Shown here piece by piece: positions 43,632 through 53,327 of a DNA stretch of 64,000 bases (position 1 is its first letter; every line of letters begins with the position of its first letter). The DNA is from an uncultured SAR116 cluster alpha proteobacterium. GTDB lineage: Bacteria; Pseudomonadota; Alphaproteobacteria; Puniceispirillales; Marisalimonadaceae. Where the stretch lies: contig CACMRF010000001.1 of assembly GCA_902615995.1 (NCBI GenBank), positions 119,008-183,007 on the forward strand, written 5' to 3'. Under the pieces are notes generated by a model. The model was not told the origin of the DNA. It searched no databases and saw only the letters and a program-made list of their open reading frames with translations. The position numbers were made by a program, and so were the translations under genes.

Positions 43632-44612
43632 CTAATCTACATTGTAAGCAAGTCTAACTGCTGTTTTACCAGGGAATAACCTCTTCGTAGGCATTATCAA
43701 TATAGTTTCCTCAAAAGGAGCATATATAATTTCATCTCCATCCTTTCCGATAACTGAACCTTTGGTAAGTTTATCGAAGCCTTGCCAATTTTTTTCAAAC
43801 TTAAAATTGTTTGTTTTAATAGTCACAATTTCACCAACTTTAAATACTTCAATTTGATTTGATGAAACAACTTCATTTGATATTATATCTTCTCCAAAAT
43901 TATTATCCATAACTCCAGTATGTCTAAGAAACTTTATCAATGTCTCAATAGCCACATCTTCAGATGATTTCTCCCAGTGTTGTCCACATTCAACTAAGAG
44001 AGCATTTTTTGGGCTTTCTGGATTTGAGAAATCACCATAATCTCTCATCCTCATACCCTCTTTATGCCCTGAATCCGTAATAATTTTAATTTCATAATTT
44101 AAATTTTTAGCTAATGTTATACCTTTATCCAACATACCAGCCATCATTAGTGGCACACATGGTTTTTGCATTGAATGAATGTCCAAAAGAAAATCGGCAT
44201 CAGAAATTATGTGTTTTACTTCATAAGCTCTAAAAAATTCGTAGGTTTTACTTCCATTTTTTTTTTCTAAAACTCCAGGAGCCCAAAGTCTGTTAAAATC
44301 TTCATCTACCCATCTAGTTCTATTAGGATTTTCTGGATCAAAAGCTAAATATGCTTCTATATTCATAAATCCAAATGTGAGTTTACCTTCTTTAGGTCTA
44401 AAATTATTTTTTAAATACCAATCTATAGCAATTGCCCCACAAGGCTCGTTACCATGAACAACAGCAGTTACTAAAACATGAGGTCCTGAAAACCCACTAT
44501 CTAAAGTTAAAATATAATCTACACCTGTGTTAGTTTTTTTATATCCAGATATATCAGGAGGCAAAATTTCTACTGGGTACTCATTTGCATAATTTAATCT
44601 AGGGTCGTTCAT
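43632..44612 (-). CDS. Succinylglutamate desuccinylase/aspartoacylase family protein
   Basis: AVVHGNEPCGAIAIDWYL, FNRLWAP, LDIHSM zinc-site motifs. Confidence 0.85.
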   Translation of the reverse strand: MNDPRLNYANEYPVEILPPDISGYKKTNTGVDYILTLDSGFSGPHVLVTAVVHGNEPCGAIAIDWYLKNNFRPKEGKLTFGFMNIEAYLAFDPENPNRTRWVDEDFNRLWAPGVLEKKNGSKTYEFFRAYEVKHIISDADFLLDIHSMQKPCVPLMMAGMLDKGITLAKNLNYEIKIITDSGHKEGMRMRDYGDFSNPESPKNALLVECGQHWEKSSEDVAIETLIKFLRHTGVMDNNFGEDIISNEVVSSNQIEVFKVGEIVTIKTNNFKFEKNWQGFDKLTKGSVIGKDGDEIIYAPFEETILIMPTKRLFPGKTAVRLAYNVD

Positions 44613-45484
44613 CTTAATTCCTCTTCTACAAACAGTTTTATCTCTCTAGTCATCAACGACAAATGTTCTTTTAAAGCATTAAAACCATCCGTTTTGATTC
44701 TAGTTTTTTCATCCATATATAACCCTCGATTAACTTCAATTTGTAATGAATGTTTATTTTGAGCTGGATTACTATAAGCAGAAATTAACTCCATACCTTT
44801 ATAAGGATCATTTGTAACTACATCATAATTTAAATCTTTAAGAATATTAACAATAAGATTTGTAAACTTTTTATTACAAGAAGTACCATCTCTATCACCT
44901 ATAACAAAGTCTGGCCTAGGTGTCCCCTTTTCTTGAGTAGACATTGCACTTGCATTATTTTGCATAGAATGACAGTTTATATGAAAGAAACATTTATATT
45001 TATCATATGTATTTTTCAAAATTAATTTAAGTTTTTTATGATATGGTCTGTGATAATTTAAAATCCGATTCGCAACTTGATCATTTGTTAATTTTTTTTC
45101 GTACATATCTTCACCATCAGGCGGCACTTTAAGCCAAATCAAACCAATTCCTAATTTTGTTTTGATTGTTGGTTGGAAATCTACATTTAAAATGTCTTTA
45201 CTAAAATCAGAAATCTCACTTAAAGAAAAATCTGTTTCCGCTCTATTTGGATCTATATAAGATCTAGGAAAATTTGCTTTTAATAAAATAGCACCAATAT
45301 CTGGGGCTTCGTTGTAGAGCTCATCTACATAACTATCTTCTGCCTGTCTTAATTTTTCAAATGTTGTATTGTGTTTAAAATCATTAGGATAAATATTTCC
45401 ACTATGTGGTGAATCAAAAATTAGAGGAATTGTTTGGTTTTCTTCCCCAAGAATTGTTAATATATTATCAAATGCTGAAACCAT
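44609..45484 (-). CDS. N-formylglutamate amidohydrolase family protein
   Basis: PLIFDSPHSGNIYP, RSYIDPNRAETDF, HINCHSM motifs; start moved to internal ATG at 45484. Confidence 0.88.
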   Translation of the reverse strand: MVSAFDNILTILGEENQTIPLIFDSPHSGNIYPNDFKHNTTFEKLRQAEDSYVDELYNEAPDIGAILLKANFPRSYIDPNRAETDFSLSEISDFSKDILNVDFQPTIKTKLGIGLIWLKVPPDGEDMYEKKLTNDQVANRILNYHRPYHKKLKLILKNTYDKYKCFFHINCHSMQNNASAMSTQEKGTPRPDFVIGDRDGTSCNKKFTNLIVNILKDLNYDVVTNDPYKGMELISAYSNPAQNKHSLQIEVNRGLYMDEKTRIKTDGFNALKEHLSLMTREIKLFVEEELR

Positions 45485-45500
45485 TATTGAGTAAATTATA

Positions 45501-46664
45501 ATGAAATTTAATAAAAACATACAAGATTTAATTCCAACCATGAAAAAGTGGAGACAAACAATTCATTCTTTTCCAGAAATTGCTTATGAAGAGTATAAAA
45601 CTGCAGAATTCATTGAAAAAAAACTTAAGGAATTTGGAATTAAAGTTATTAAAAATATTGGTAAAACAGGATTAGTTGGTATTTTAGAAGGCAAAAAAAA
45701 ATCTAGTAAATCAATAGGTTTAAGAGCTGATATGGATGCATTGCCCATGGATGAAAAAACAAATTTAAGTTATTCATCAAAAAATTTAGGTAAAATGCAT
45801 GCTTGCGGTCATGACGGCCATGTGACAATGCTATTAGGCGCTGCTAAAATATTATCTGAAGATAAAAACTTTAGCGGAAAAGTATATTTCATTTTTCAAC
45901 CAGCTGAAGAGGGCGGAAGAGCTGGAGCCAAATCTATGATTAATGATGGATTATTTAAAAAGTTTAAAATTGATAACGTTTGGGGAATACATAATTGGCC
46001 AGGAGTTGAACTTGGGAAAGCTGTAATACATCAACAGTTTGCTATGGCTGGTGGTGATATATTTGAAATTAATATATTTGGAAAAGGTGGTCATGCTGCT
46101 CAACCAAATGTTTCAAACGATCCAATAATAGCTCTAGGATTTATAATCGTTTCTCTTCAAACTATTGTGTCAAGACAATTAGATCCATTTTCAAATGCTG
46201 TTCTATCAATTACAAAAATTAACAGCGGTTCAGCCTTTAATGTTATACCTGAAAGTGCATATCTAGGAGGAACATTAAGATCTACTAATGAGCACGACAG
46301 AAATAATCTTTTAAACAAAATTAAAATTTTAGTTGAACAAACTGCAATTTCACATAATTGTAGAGTTGATTTTAGAATTATTCCAGGTTATCCGCCAACC
46401 GTAAATGATGAAAAAAGTGCATCTTTTGCCCATGAAATTTATGAAAAACATTTTGGAACAGATATGATAGATGAAAATTGTACACCTACAATGGGTTCAG
46501 AAGATTTTTCTTATATGTTAAAAGAAAAACCAGGAGCTTATATATGGTTAGGCGCAGGAACTAATTCTGAAAAATTACATTCTCCTTATTTTGATTTTAA
46601 TGACAAACTTTTGCCTTTTGGTGTTAAATATTGGGAATGTTTAGTTAAGGAAAATTTAAAATAA
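45501..46664 (+). CDS. M20-family amidohydrolase (hippurate/N-acyl amino acid hydrolase-like)
   Basis: GLRADMDALPM, MHACGHDGHVTMLLGAA, PAEEGGRAGAKSMI motifs. Confidence 0.93.
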   Translation: MKFNKNIQDLIPTMKKWRQTIHSFPEIAYEEYKTAEFIEKKLKEFGIKVIKNIGKTGLVGILEGKKKSSKSIGLRADMDALPMDEKTNLSYSSKNLGKMHACGHDGHVTMLLGAAKILSEDKNFSGKVYFIFQPAEEGGRAGAKSMINDGLFKKFKIDNVWGIHNWPGVELGKAVIHQQFAMAGGDIFEINIFGKGGHAAQPNVSNDPIIALGFIIVSLQTIVSRQLDPFSNAVLSITKINSGSAFNVIPESAYLGGTLRSTNEHDRNNLLNKIKILVEQTAISHNCRVDFRIIPGYPPTVNDEKSASFAHEIYEKHFGTDMIDENCTPTMGSEDFSYMLKEKPGAYIWLGAGTNSEKLHSPYFDFNDKLLPFGVKYWECLVKENLK

Positions 46665-47311
46665 CAAATAATAAATTCAAAAAACTAAACTTTAAATATC
46701 CCTGTGTAATATTGGCAGGAGGAAAGTCTTCAAGAATGAACAATGTCAATAAAGCATTTGTTTTAATAGATAATCATGCCGTAATTTCAAGAATAATTAA
46801 AAAGATTTCAAATAATAATTTACTGATAGCGATTAATGCCAACGAACATCTAGATAAATTTTCTCAATTTGGACTAGAAATAATTAAAGATAAATTTGTT
46901 GGTCATCTAGGTCCATTGTCAGGAATATATTCTGCACTAAATTGGGCAAATCGTTTAAAGTATAAATGGGTTTTTACTTTTCCTTGTGATGTACCCTTTT
47001 TCCCAAATGATATATTTTTAAAAGCCGATAATCTCCTAAGTAATAAAGCTAAAAATTTTGATTTAATATCTGTAACATCCAATTTAAAAAAACATCATAT
47101 AATATCTCTGTGGAATATAAAATTGATAGAAGATTTACGAATAAAAATAACTAGCGGATTGAGAAAAGTGGATCAATTTACATCTAATTTAAAAATTGAG
47201 TATATCCATTATCATTTTAAAAAAAATGAAGTTGATCCTTTTTTTAATATAAATTCAGAAAATGAGATTAGAGAATTGGATAATTATAAAATTAGTTCTA
47301 TTAATAAATAA
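46655..47311 (+). CDS. mobA: MobA-like nucleotidyltransferase (molybdenum cofactor guanylyltransferase-like); start re-assigned upstream, probably a non-AUG codon
   Basis: VILAGGKSSRMNNVNKAF and FPCDVPFF motifs; the ORF-track TTG start (46712) cuts into the first beta-strand. Confidence 0.7.
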   Translation, partial: FKITNNKFKKLNFKYPCVILAGGKSSRMNNVNKAFVLIDNHAVISRIIKKISNNNLLIAINANEHLDKFSQFGLEIIKDKFVGHLGPLSGIYSALNWANRLKYKWVFTFPCDVPFFPNDIFLKADNLLSNKAKNFDLISVTSNLKKHHIISLWNIKLIEDLRIKITSGLRKVDQFTSNLKIEYIHYHFKKNEVDPFFNINSENEIRELDNYKISSINK

Positions 47312-47373
47312 TAATTTAAAATTTTTATATTTAAATCTATTTTTTTTTATTATAATTTGTTAATTGGTAAAAA

Positions 47374-48774
47374 ATGGAAGATTTATGGTCGTTAAAAGCG
47401 AGTGAAATATCTAAACTTTATCTCTCAAATGAAATATCTTTAGATGAAATTATTAATTCTGTGGAAGAAAGGTTTAACCAAGTTAACCCAAAGATTAATG
47501 CAATTCCAGAATCAACATTTGAATATGCAAGAAAACAGGCCAAACTTTTAGACGATAATAAAAAAAATAATAAACCATTAGGTTGTTTGGCTGGTGTTCC
47601 AGTAACTGTTAAAATCAATACTGATCAAATCGGCTTTGCATCAACAAATGGCTTGAGATTAAACAAGTCTTTAATAGCACATAAAAATAGTACCGTAGTA
47701 GATAATTTAGAAAAGGCAGGTGCTTTAATTATTGGTAGAACAAATACACCGGCATTCAGTATTAGATGGTTTACTAATAACTCACTTCATGGCCATACTT
47801 TTAACCCACATAATAAAAATATAACACCAGGAGGATCCTCTGGGGGTGCTGCTTCAGCAACTGCTAGTGGTATAGGTTGTATAGGTCATGGGACTGATAT
47901 AGCAGGTTCCATAAGATATCCTGCCTATGCATGTGGAATTCATGGAATTAGACCAAGTCTTGGTCGAGTTCCAATGATAAACTATTCTGCTCCTGATAGA
48001 TATATTGGTGGTCAAATAATGGCTGTTTCCGGTCCTCTCGCAAGGTCAATTAAAGATTTAGAGTTGGGGTATGATGCTATGAGACAGTCAAATTATGACG
48101 ACCCATGGTGGACACCCTTATCAAATGATTTGCCACCATTGAACAAGAAAATTGCATTGCTAAGTGAAATTAAAGGCATGAAAATCTCTAAAGAAGTTAA
48201 ATTAAATCTTTTAGATGTAGCAAAAAAATTAGAAAAAGAGGGCTGGATTGTAGATCAAGTAGAAGGACCAAACTTTGAAGAGGTTGCTCATTATCAAGCT
48301 GTACTTTGGCTTGCTGAATTTAGAAGATCTTCTGGCAAAGTCATTTTTGATGAAAAAGATGAAGAAGCTATATTTGTTTTTGATCAAATGTCAAAAAAAT
48401 GTCCTAACACCTCTATAGAAAAATTGATGGATTCACTTCAAAATAGAGCTACCTTAGGACGAAAATGGTCACATTTTTTTGATAAATACTCCTTAATATT
48501 ATGTCCAATCTCGGGAGATCTTCCTTTTGAAGATCTTAAAGACACAAAGTCTGAAAAAGATTTTGATGAAGTTTTTACATCCATGCTGCCACAAATTGCA
48601 CCTCCTTATCTGGGTTTGCCCGGATTATGCTTTTCAAATCATGTTAATGAAAAGAAAATACCTATAGGTGTGCAATTTATTAGTAGAAAATTTAGAGAAG
48701 ATCAGTTATTAAAAGTAGCATATGATTTAGAGAAACTTTTTCCAGAAATTAACCCCATTAATCCAAATTATTAA
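47374..48774 (+). CDS. Amidase (amidase-signature family)
   Basis: GGSSGGAASATASGIG and GTDIAGSIRYPA signature. Confidence 0.93.
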   Translation: MEDLWSLKASEISKLYLSNEISLDEIINSVEERFNQVNPKINAIPESTFEYARKQAKLLDDNKKNNKPLGCLAGVPVTVKINTDQIGFASTNGLRLNKSLIAHKNSTVVDNLEKAGALIIGRTNTPAFSIRWFTNNSLHGHTFNPHNKNITPGGSSGGAASATASGIGCIGHGTDIAGSIRYPAYACGIHGIRPSLGRVPMINYSAPDRYIGGQIMAVSGPLARSIKDLELGYDAMRQSNYDDPWWTPLSNDLPPLNKKIALLSEIKGMKISKEVKLNLLDVAKKLEKEGWIVDQVEGPNFEEVAHYQAVLWLAEFRRSSGKVIFDEKDEEAIFVFDQMSKKCPNTSIEKLMDSLQNRATLGRKWSHFFDKYSLILCPISGDLPFEDLKDTKSEKDFDEVFTSMLPQIAPPYLGLPGLCFSNHVNEKKIPIGVQFISRKFREDQLLKVAYDLEKLFPEINPINPNY

Positions 48775-48789
48775 GTGGAAGATTAATAA

Positions 48790-49599
48790 ATGTTAAAAAA
48801 ATCAGTCAAAATTACATATGCTGAACCCTGGTTGCCTTTTCATCACAGACTTTTTATTGAAGTAGTCGAAACTTGCTCTGCAAGGTTTGCTCTAAAAAAA
48901 AGATACGATAGTTATACAAAAAATGTTCAAAATAAAATTGGAAATGATTGTTGGGATTTAGCCTTAAATAGTTTGGGAGTCCAATTTCCAAATTTAAACT
49001 TACCAAAAAAAAATAGAAATAAAGGATTAATTATTGCAGCTAATCACCCTTATGGCGTGACTGATGGAGTTATACTTTCTTGGTTAGCTTCACGATATGA
49101 TTCTGATTTTAGAGTAATAGCTCATGGTATATTGCAAAAAGAACCCTCGTTAGCACCAAATATACTACCAATCGATTTTAGCAATAATAAAAATGCAATG
49201 AGAAATAATGTTAATATAAGAAAAGAAGCAATAAACATGTTAAATAATAATGGTGTTATTGCAATATTCCCAGCAGGTGCAGTAGCTTGGTCTAGAAAAA
49301 AAGGTGAGCCTATTAAAGAAGAGTTTTGGAAACCTATGATTGGCAAACTATTAAACTCATCAGCAGCAGATATATTGTTAATAAAATTTAAAGGAAGCAA
49401 CTCAAAAATTTTTCAGACAGCGTCTAGAATTAATCAAACAATGAAACAAAGTTTATACCTTTACGAAATTAAAAAAAGCTTGGATAAATACATTGATCTT
49501 GAAATATGTGAATTTATCCAGAATAAAAATTTACCAAATTTAAATGACAAAGAATTAGCACTATTTCTTCAAAGTAAAATCGAAAAATTTATTTTCTGA
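48790..49599 (+). CDS. 1-acyl-glycerol-3-phosphate acyltransferase-like (PlsC superfamily)
   Basis: NHPYGVTDG acyltransferase motif I, FPAGAVAW motif III region. Confidence 0.78.
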   Translation: MLKKSVKITYAEPWLPFHHRLFIEVVETCSARFALKKRYDSYTKNVQNKIGNDCWDLALNSLGVQFPNLNLPKKNRNKGLIIAANHPYGVTDGVILSWLASRYDSDFRVIAHGILQKEPSLAPNILPIDFSNNKNAMRNNVNIRKEAINMLNNNGVIAIFPAGAVAWSRKKGEPIKEEFWKPMIGKLLNSSAADILLIKFKGSNSKIFQTASRINQTMKQSLYLYEIKKSLDKYIDLEICEFIQNKNLPNLNDKELALFLQSKIEKFIF

Positions 49600-50443
49600 A
49601 TAACTCACCACCACTTGTTTTTAATTGAGGTGGGGCCGTTGGTCTTTTCAAAAAAGCTGCAGCTTCCTTTGGATTCAAAAATTTTAAACCAGCTTTTTTG
49701 ATTTCTTTGTCTTCAAGCTTTTTTATAGGAGTATAATTAGGGTGATGATGCTCAATAAATGGATTATTATCAGCTAAATTATAGCAACATAATAATGTCC
49801 ATCTTCTTTTATCTGAGTTATTTTTATCTGATCTATGTAGTGTATTACAATGAAAAAACAAAACATCTCCAGGTTCCATTTCACAATAAATAAGATCTAA
49901 ATGTTTTTTAGCTTCTTCAACTCTTCGTAAGTCTACACCAACTTGACCACTTTCCAATAAGGCATGATCAATTCTACCAATTTTATTTGAACCAGATAAC
50001 ACCTGTAAACAACCATTTTTCTTTGTACATTTATCAAGAGCAATCATTGCACTAGCCATATGTGGGAAAAGACAACCATTATTATACCAATATCCATAAT
50101 CTTGATGCCACTCCCAAGCACCACCTTCAAATGGTTCTTTTGCAGTTATTTTTGAATGATAATGATAGACTTCACCTTCTAATAAATGTTCCATAGAATC
50201 TACCATTTTATAGGATCTAGCAACGGTGCCATAAATACTATCATCTGGATGATTCCAGGCTACCATCTTTGTTATCAATCCTTCTGAATCTTTTCTATCG
50301 TAAAGATGTTTTTTAATGTTTTTATCTTTATATGATGCTTGTTGAAGTAAACTTGTTTCTTCTTTATCAAAAAAATTTCTAATTAAAATAAAACCTTTTT
50401 GATCAAATTCTTTTTTTTGCAATGAATCTAAAACACTAGCCAT
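49589..50443 (-). CDS. Phytanoyl-CoA dioxygenase (PhyH) family protein
   Basis: WEWHQDYGYW (HxD) and LFFHCNTLHRSDKNNSDKRRW distal His/Arg. Confidence 0.9.
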   Translation of the reverse strand: MASVLDSLQKKEFDQKGFILIRNFFDKEETSLLQQASYKDKNIKKHLYDRKDSEGLITKMVAWNHPDDSIYGTVARSYKMVDSMEHLLEGEVYHYHSKITAKEPFEGGAWEWHQDYGYWYNNGCLFPHMASAMIALDKCTKKNGCLQVLSGSNKIGRIDHALLESGQVGVDLRRVEEAKKHLDLIYCEMEPGDVLFFHCNTLHRSDKNNSDKRRWTLLCCYNLADNNPFIEHHHPNYTPIKKLEDKEIKKAGLKFLNPKEAAAFLKRPTAPPQLKTSGGELFRK

Positions 50444-50449
50444 ACATAG

Positions 50450-50668
50450 TTAATCTTTTTTGACAGTATTCCTTTTTTCATTATACCTTCTTATAGCACT
50501 TTCTGGTATGTCTTCCGTAATTTCACAAAGATCATAATTCAATCTTTTCATAAAATTTTCTGCATCTTCTTTTTCGTTCCAGCATTGCACCACAAACTCC
50601 TCTGGATCTCTATAAAGAAACCAATCATCCATTTTACGTTTATTTGGTATAATTTTTATAGCATACAT
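50450..50668 (-). CDS. Hypothetical small acidic protein
   Basis: 72-aa ORF immediately upstream of the PhyH gene on the same strand. Confidence 0.6.
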   Translation of the reverse strand: MYAIKIIPNKRKMDDWFLYRDPEEFVVQCWNEKEDAENFMKRLNYDLCEITEDIPESAIRRYNEKRNTVKKD

Positions 50669-50808
50669 AATTAATCCGAATGTAATTTTAAACTAATTTA
50701 AAAATAATTTTCAATAAAAATTATTCTAATAGTTATAAAATGATTCGATTATATCTTTTAATTTAAACTATACTAAATTTGTTGTATAAATAATAATTGA
50801 TACCTAAA

Positions 50809-51330
50809 ATGAGATTCTATAATCACAAATCATCAGCCATATTTGATATTTATTTAAAATTATATGACAGTGAGCTTAGTTTTGAAAAAAAAAAACTAAT
50901 ATTTAAATCATTATTAATTGGTGAATCATGGTCTTGGAAAATTACAGGCATTTCAAAATTATGTCTAGAGAGTTTTAAAAAAAATAAATTTGAAAAATCT
51001 AGAAAACTCAAAACAAAACGTCAAACTGTAAAAAATGTGATACGTCATCAACTTACAAATGTTGACAAAACAATTAAAGATATTTTTATTACCAAAAGAA
51101 CTAAAGAAGAATGGTGGGATAAAATTCTAACCGAAGAAAAAACTCATCTGGTCACAAAAGATGAATTGAAAGAAGAATATTATTTATTTACTGATATTCC
51201 AGAAGATGGTGGATATTTTATTAATGGTACAACAGGATATCTTTATAGCGAAAAAGAAAAACTTTTATTAAAACATATTAATAAAACTAAAATTTTGTGG
51301 AAAAGAAGTAATGATCCTTTAATGCAATAA
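50809..51330 (+). CDS. Hypothetical protein
   Basis: ORF from internal ATG MRFYNHKSS; no family recognised. Confidence 0.55.
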   Translation: MRFYNHKSSAIFDIYLKLYDSELSFEKKKLIFKSLLIGESWSWKITGISKLCLESFKKNKFEKSRKLKTKRQTVKNVIRHQLTNVDKTIKDIFITKRTKEEWWDKILTEEKTHLVTKDELKEEYYLFTDIPEDGGYFINGTTGYLYSEKEKLLLKHINKTKILWKRSNDPLMQ

Positions 51331-51495
51331 GCCATTCTTAAGATGAGTATATTTTAATGCATAATAAAATAGCATCTGATTAAAATACTGTTTTTAATTT
51401 AGTCATATTTTTAAATTAGATTATTTCTAGAACTGAAATCCAATGATTAAATGTTAAGTATGATATTAAATATTTAACTATTAAAGAGGTGAATT

Positions 51496-51696
51496 ATGTT
51501 TCAAGCAATTATATCCGTATGTAATTTAATAAATATGGAGTGCATGCTACTCAAAGATACTGTAGGTTTAATCAATACTCATAAAGAATGTACAGTAAGA
51601 GCTGAAAACATGCGAAAAGATTTTATTGATTTATATAAAGGACCAGTGATTATAGAAAAAAATTGTATTAAACTGAATAACTATAAAGGTGCATAG
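51496..51696 (+). CDS. Hypothetical small Cys-containing protein
   Basis: 66-aa ORF with upstream AGAGGTG RBS-like sequence. Confidence 0.5.
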   Translation: MFQAIISVCNLINMECMLLKDTVGLINTHKECTVRAENMRKDFIDLYKGPVIIEKNCIKLNNYKGA

Positions 51697-51750
51697 AAAT
51701 TAAAAGTATTTATAGCTAGACTTAAAGCATTTTAATTTATAGTTTTAGTA

Positions 51751-52113
51751 ATGGCTAAGTTGTTATTTAATATTACTAATGGTACTAACAATCCTACCAA
51801 AGCATCTTTAGGTTTTATGCTGGCCAGGACCGCAGTTGAAGAAGGTCATGAGGTTCAAGTTTTCTTAAACGCTGATGCTGTAAGTCTGATTAGAAAACCT
51901 GTATTAGATAGTTTAGTTGGCTTAGGTACTGGTAAACTTAGCGAGCATTTCAATATTTTAGTTGATGCAAATGTTCCTATTTACGTGTCTGCAATTTCTT
52001 GTGAAATTAGAGGTGTGACAGATAAAGATCTTAAAGAAGCTAATTCAATAAAAGTTTTTCCAAAAACACTGCTTAGTTTGTCTTTACAAGCAGATAGAAC
52101 CTTTGTTTACTAA
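51751..52113 (+). CDS. DsrE/DsrF-like family protein
   Basis: KLLFNITNGTNNPTKASLGFMLARTAVEEGHEVQVFLNADAV. Confidence 0.8.
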   Translation: MAKLLFNITNGTNNPTKASLGFMLARTAVEEGHEVQVFLNADAVSLIRKPVLDSLVGLGTGKLSEHFNILVDANVPIYVSAISCEIRGVTDKDLKEANSIKVFPKTLLSLSLQADRTFVY

Positions 52114-52139
52114 AAGCTTTTAACCATTATAAGATAAAC

Positions 52140-52336
52140 ATGCAAAAATTTTTGATAATCTTAGGTATAATAAACTTAGTTATAGGATTAATTTATCCTT
52201 ATCCTTAGAATTAAGTCTCGTTCAGTTACCTAGTGGTATAATTTTCAAATCAGAGAACTCATTATTTTTCTTTCCATTAGCTAATTGCGTAATAATTATC
52301 ATTGTTTTGATAATAATGTTTAATTCATTTGAATGA
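52140..52336 (+). pseudogene. DUF2905-like small membrane protein, interrupted by a 1-nt frameshift
   Basis: Frame 1 MQKFLIILGIINLVIGLIYPYP* continues without gap in the -1 frame as LELSLVQLPSGIIFKSENSLFFFPLANCVIIIIVLIIMFNSFE*. Confidence 0.6.
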
Positions 52337-52345
52337 ATCGAATTT

Positions 52346-52681
52346 CTAATTCTTTAACTCTAAAAAATATAAAATAAAAATAATTATAATAATCATTCCA
52401 AAAATTTTTAGATAATCTGTTTTTTTTTCTTCAACTTCAACTTCATTAATTTCAGAAATTTCTTGCCTTTGGATTTTGATTATTTTCTTCAAATTTTTTA
52501 TTTTTTTGTAAAAATAATAATTTAAAAAAAATGATGTCAATAATGATATAGGCCCTATTATTAGAAATAACCAAATATTGATTTCTTCATAACTGATGCT
52601 AAGTAAACCTGCAATTTTATATAAAAAATTAACACACCAATCAAAAGTAATATCTATCCAATTAATTCCTGAATCTGCCAA
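52346..52681 (-). CDS. Hypothetical membrane protein
   Basis: 111-aa ORF with two predicted TM segments. Confidence 0.55.
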   Translation of the reverse strand: MADSGINWIDITFDWCVNFLYKIAGLLSISYEEINIWLFLIIGPISLLTSFFLNYYFYKKIKNLKKIIKIQRQEISEINEVEVEEKKTDYLKIFGMIIIIIFILYFLELKN

Positions 52682-52766
52682 AATTGACCCTTAAAAATAT
52701 AAATGGTTTAAATTCTAAATTAAAACATAATCAATAGTAATGTTCAAATTTCAAAAAATAATATTT

Positions 52767-53183
52767 TTATTTTTTAGTAATTTTTTCATGATCAAATTCT
52801 TTATCTACTGGAACTTTGATACCATTTAAAAGATTATTTGTTCGACCAGCAAGGGATACTATTGACAAAAATTCAGCATACTGATCATCTGTCATTCCTT
52901 GAGCACGAGCTGCTGCTGTGTGTGAATGAATGCAATATTCACAGCTATTAGCAATAGATACTGCAGCATAAATGAGTTCTTTAGTTATTGAATCAAGATG
53001 ACTTGGTTTTGCCATAACTTCTTTTACGTCACGCCATGTTTTTTCAAGTAATTCAGGATTAAAAGCTAAGTAATACCATAAATTGTTTATAAAATCGTTC
53101 CCACGCGTAGCTCTAATGTCGTCAAAAACTGATTTAACGCGGGGATTTTCTTCAGGATTTTGAAGGCGTGGTATAGTTGACAT
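52767..53183 (-). CDS. Carboxymuconolactone decarboxylase/AhpD-like family protein
   Basis: SCEYCIHSHTAAARAQG (CxxC-H) motif. Confidence 0.88.
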   Translation of the reverse strand: MSTIPRLQNPEENPRVKSVFDDIRATRGNDFINNLWYYLAFNPELLEKTWRDVKEVMAKPSHLDSITKELIYAAVSIANSCEYCIHSHTAAARAQGMTDDQYAEFLSIVSLAGRTNNLLNGIKVPVDKEFDHEKITKK

Positions 53184-53327
53184 TCAATAACCTTTCTTTT
53201 AACAACCTTATTAATAATCCTAACACATCGTCTTTAAGCAAACAATGTAAGGATTTCTTTGCTTTAGCTAAATATATACTGGTGAAAATTTGAATATTAA
53301 TAGATTTTGTAATTAATTTTTTTTGAA

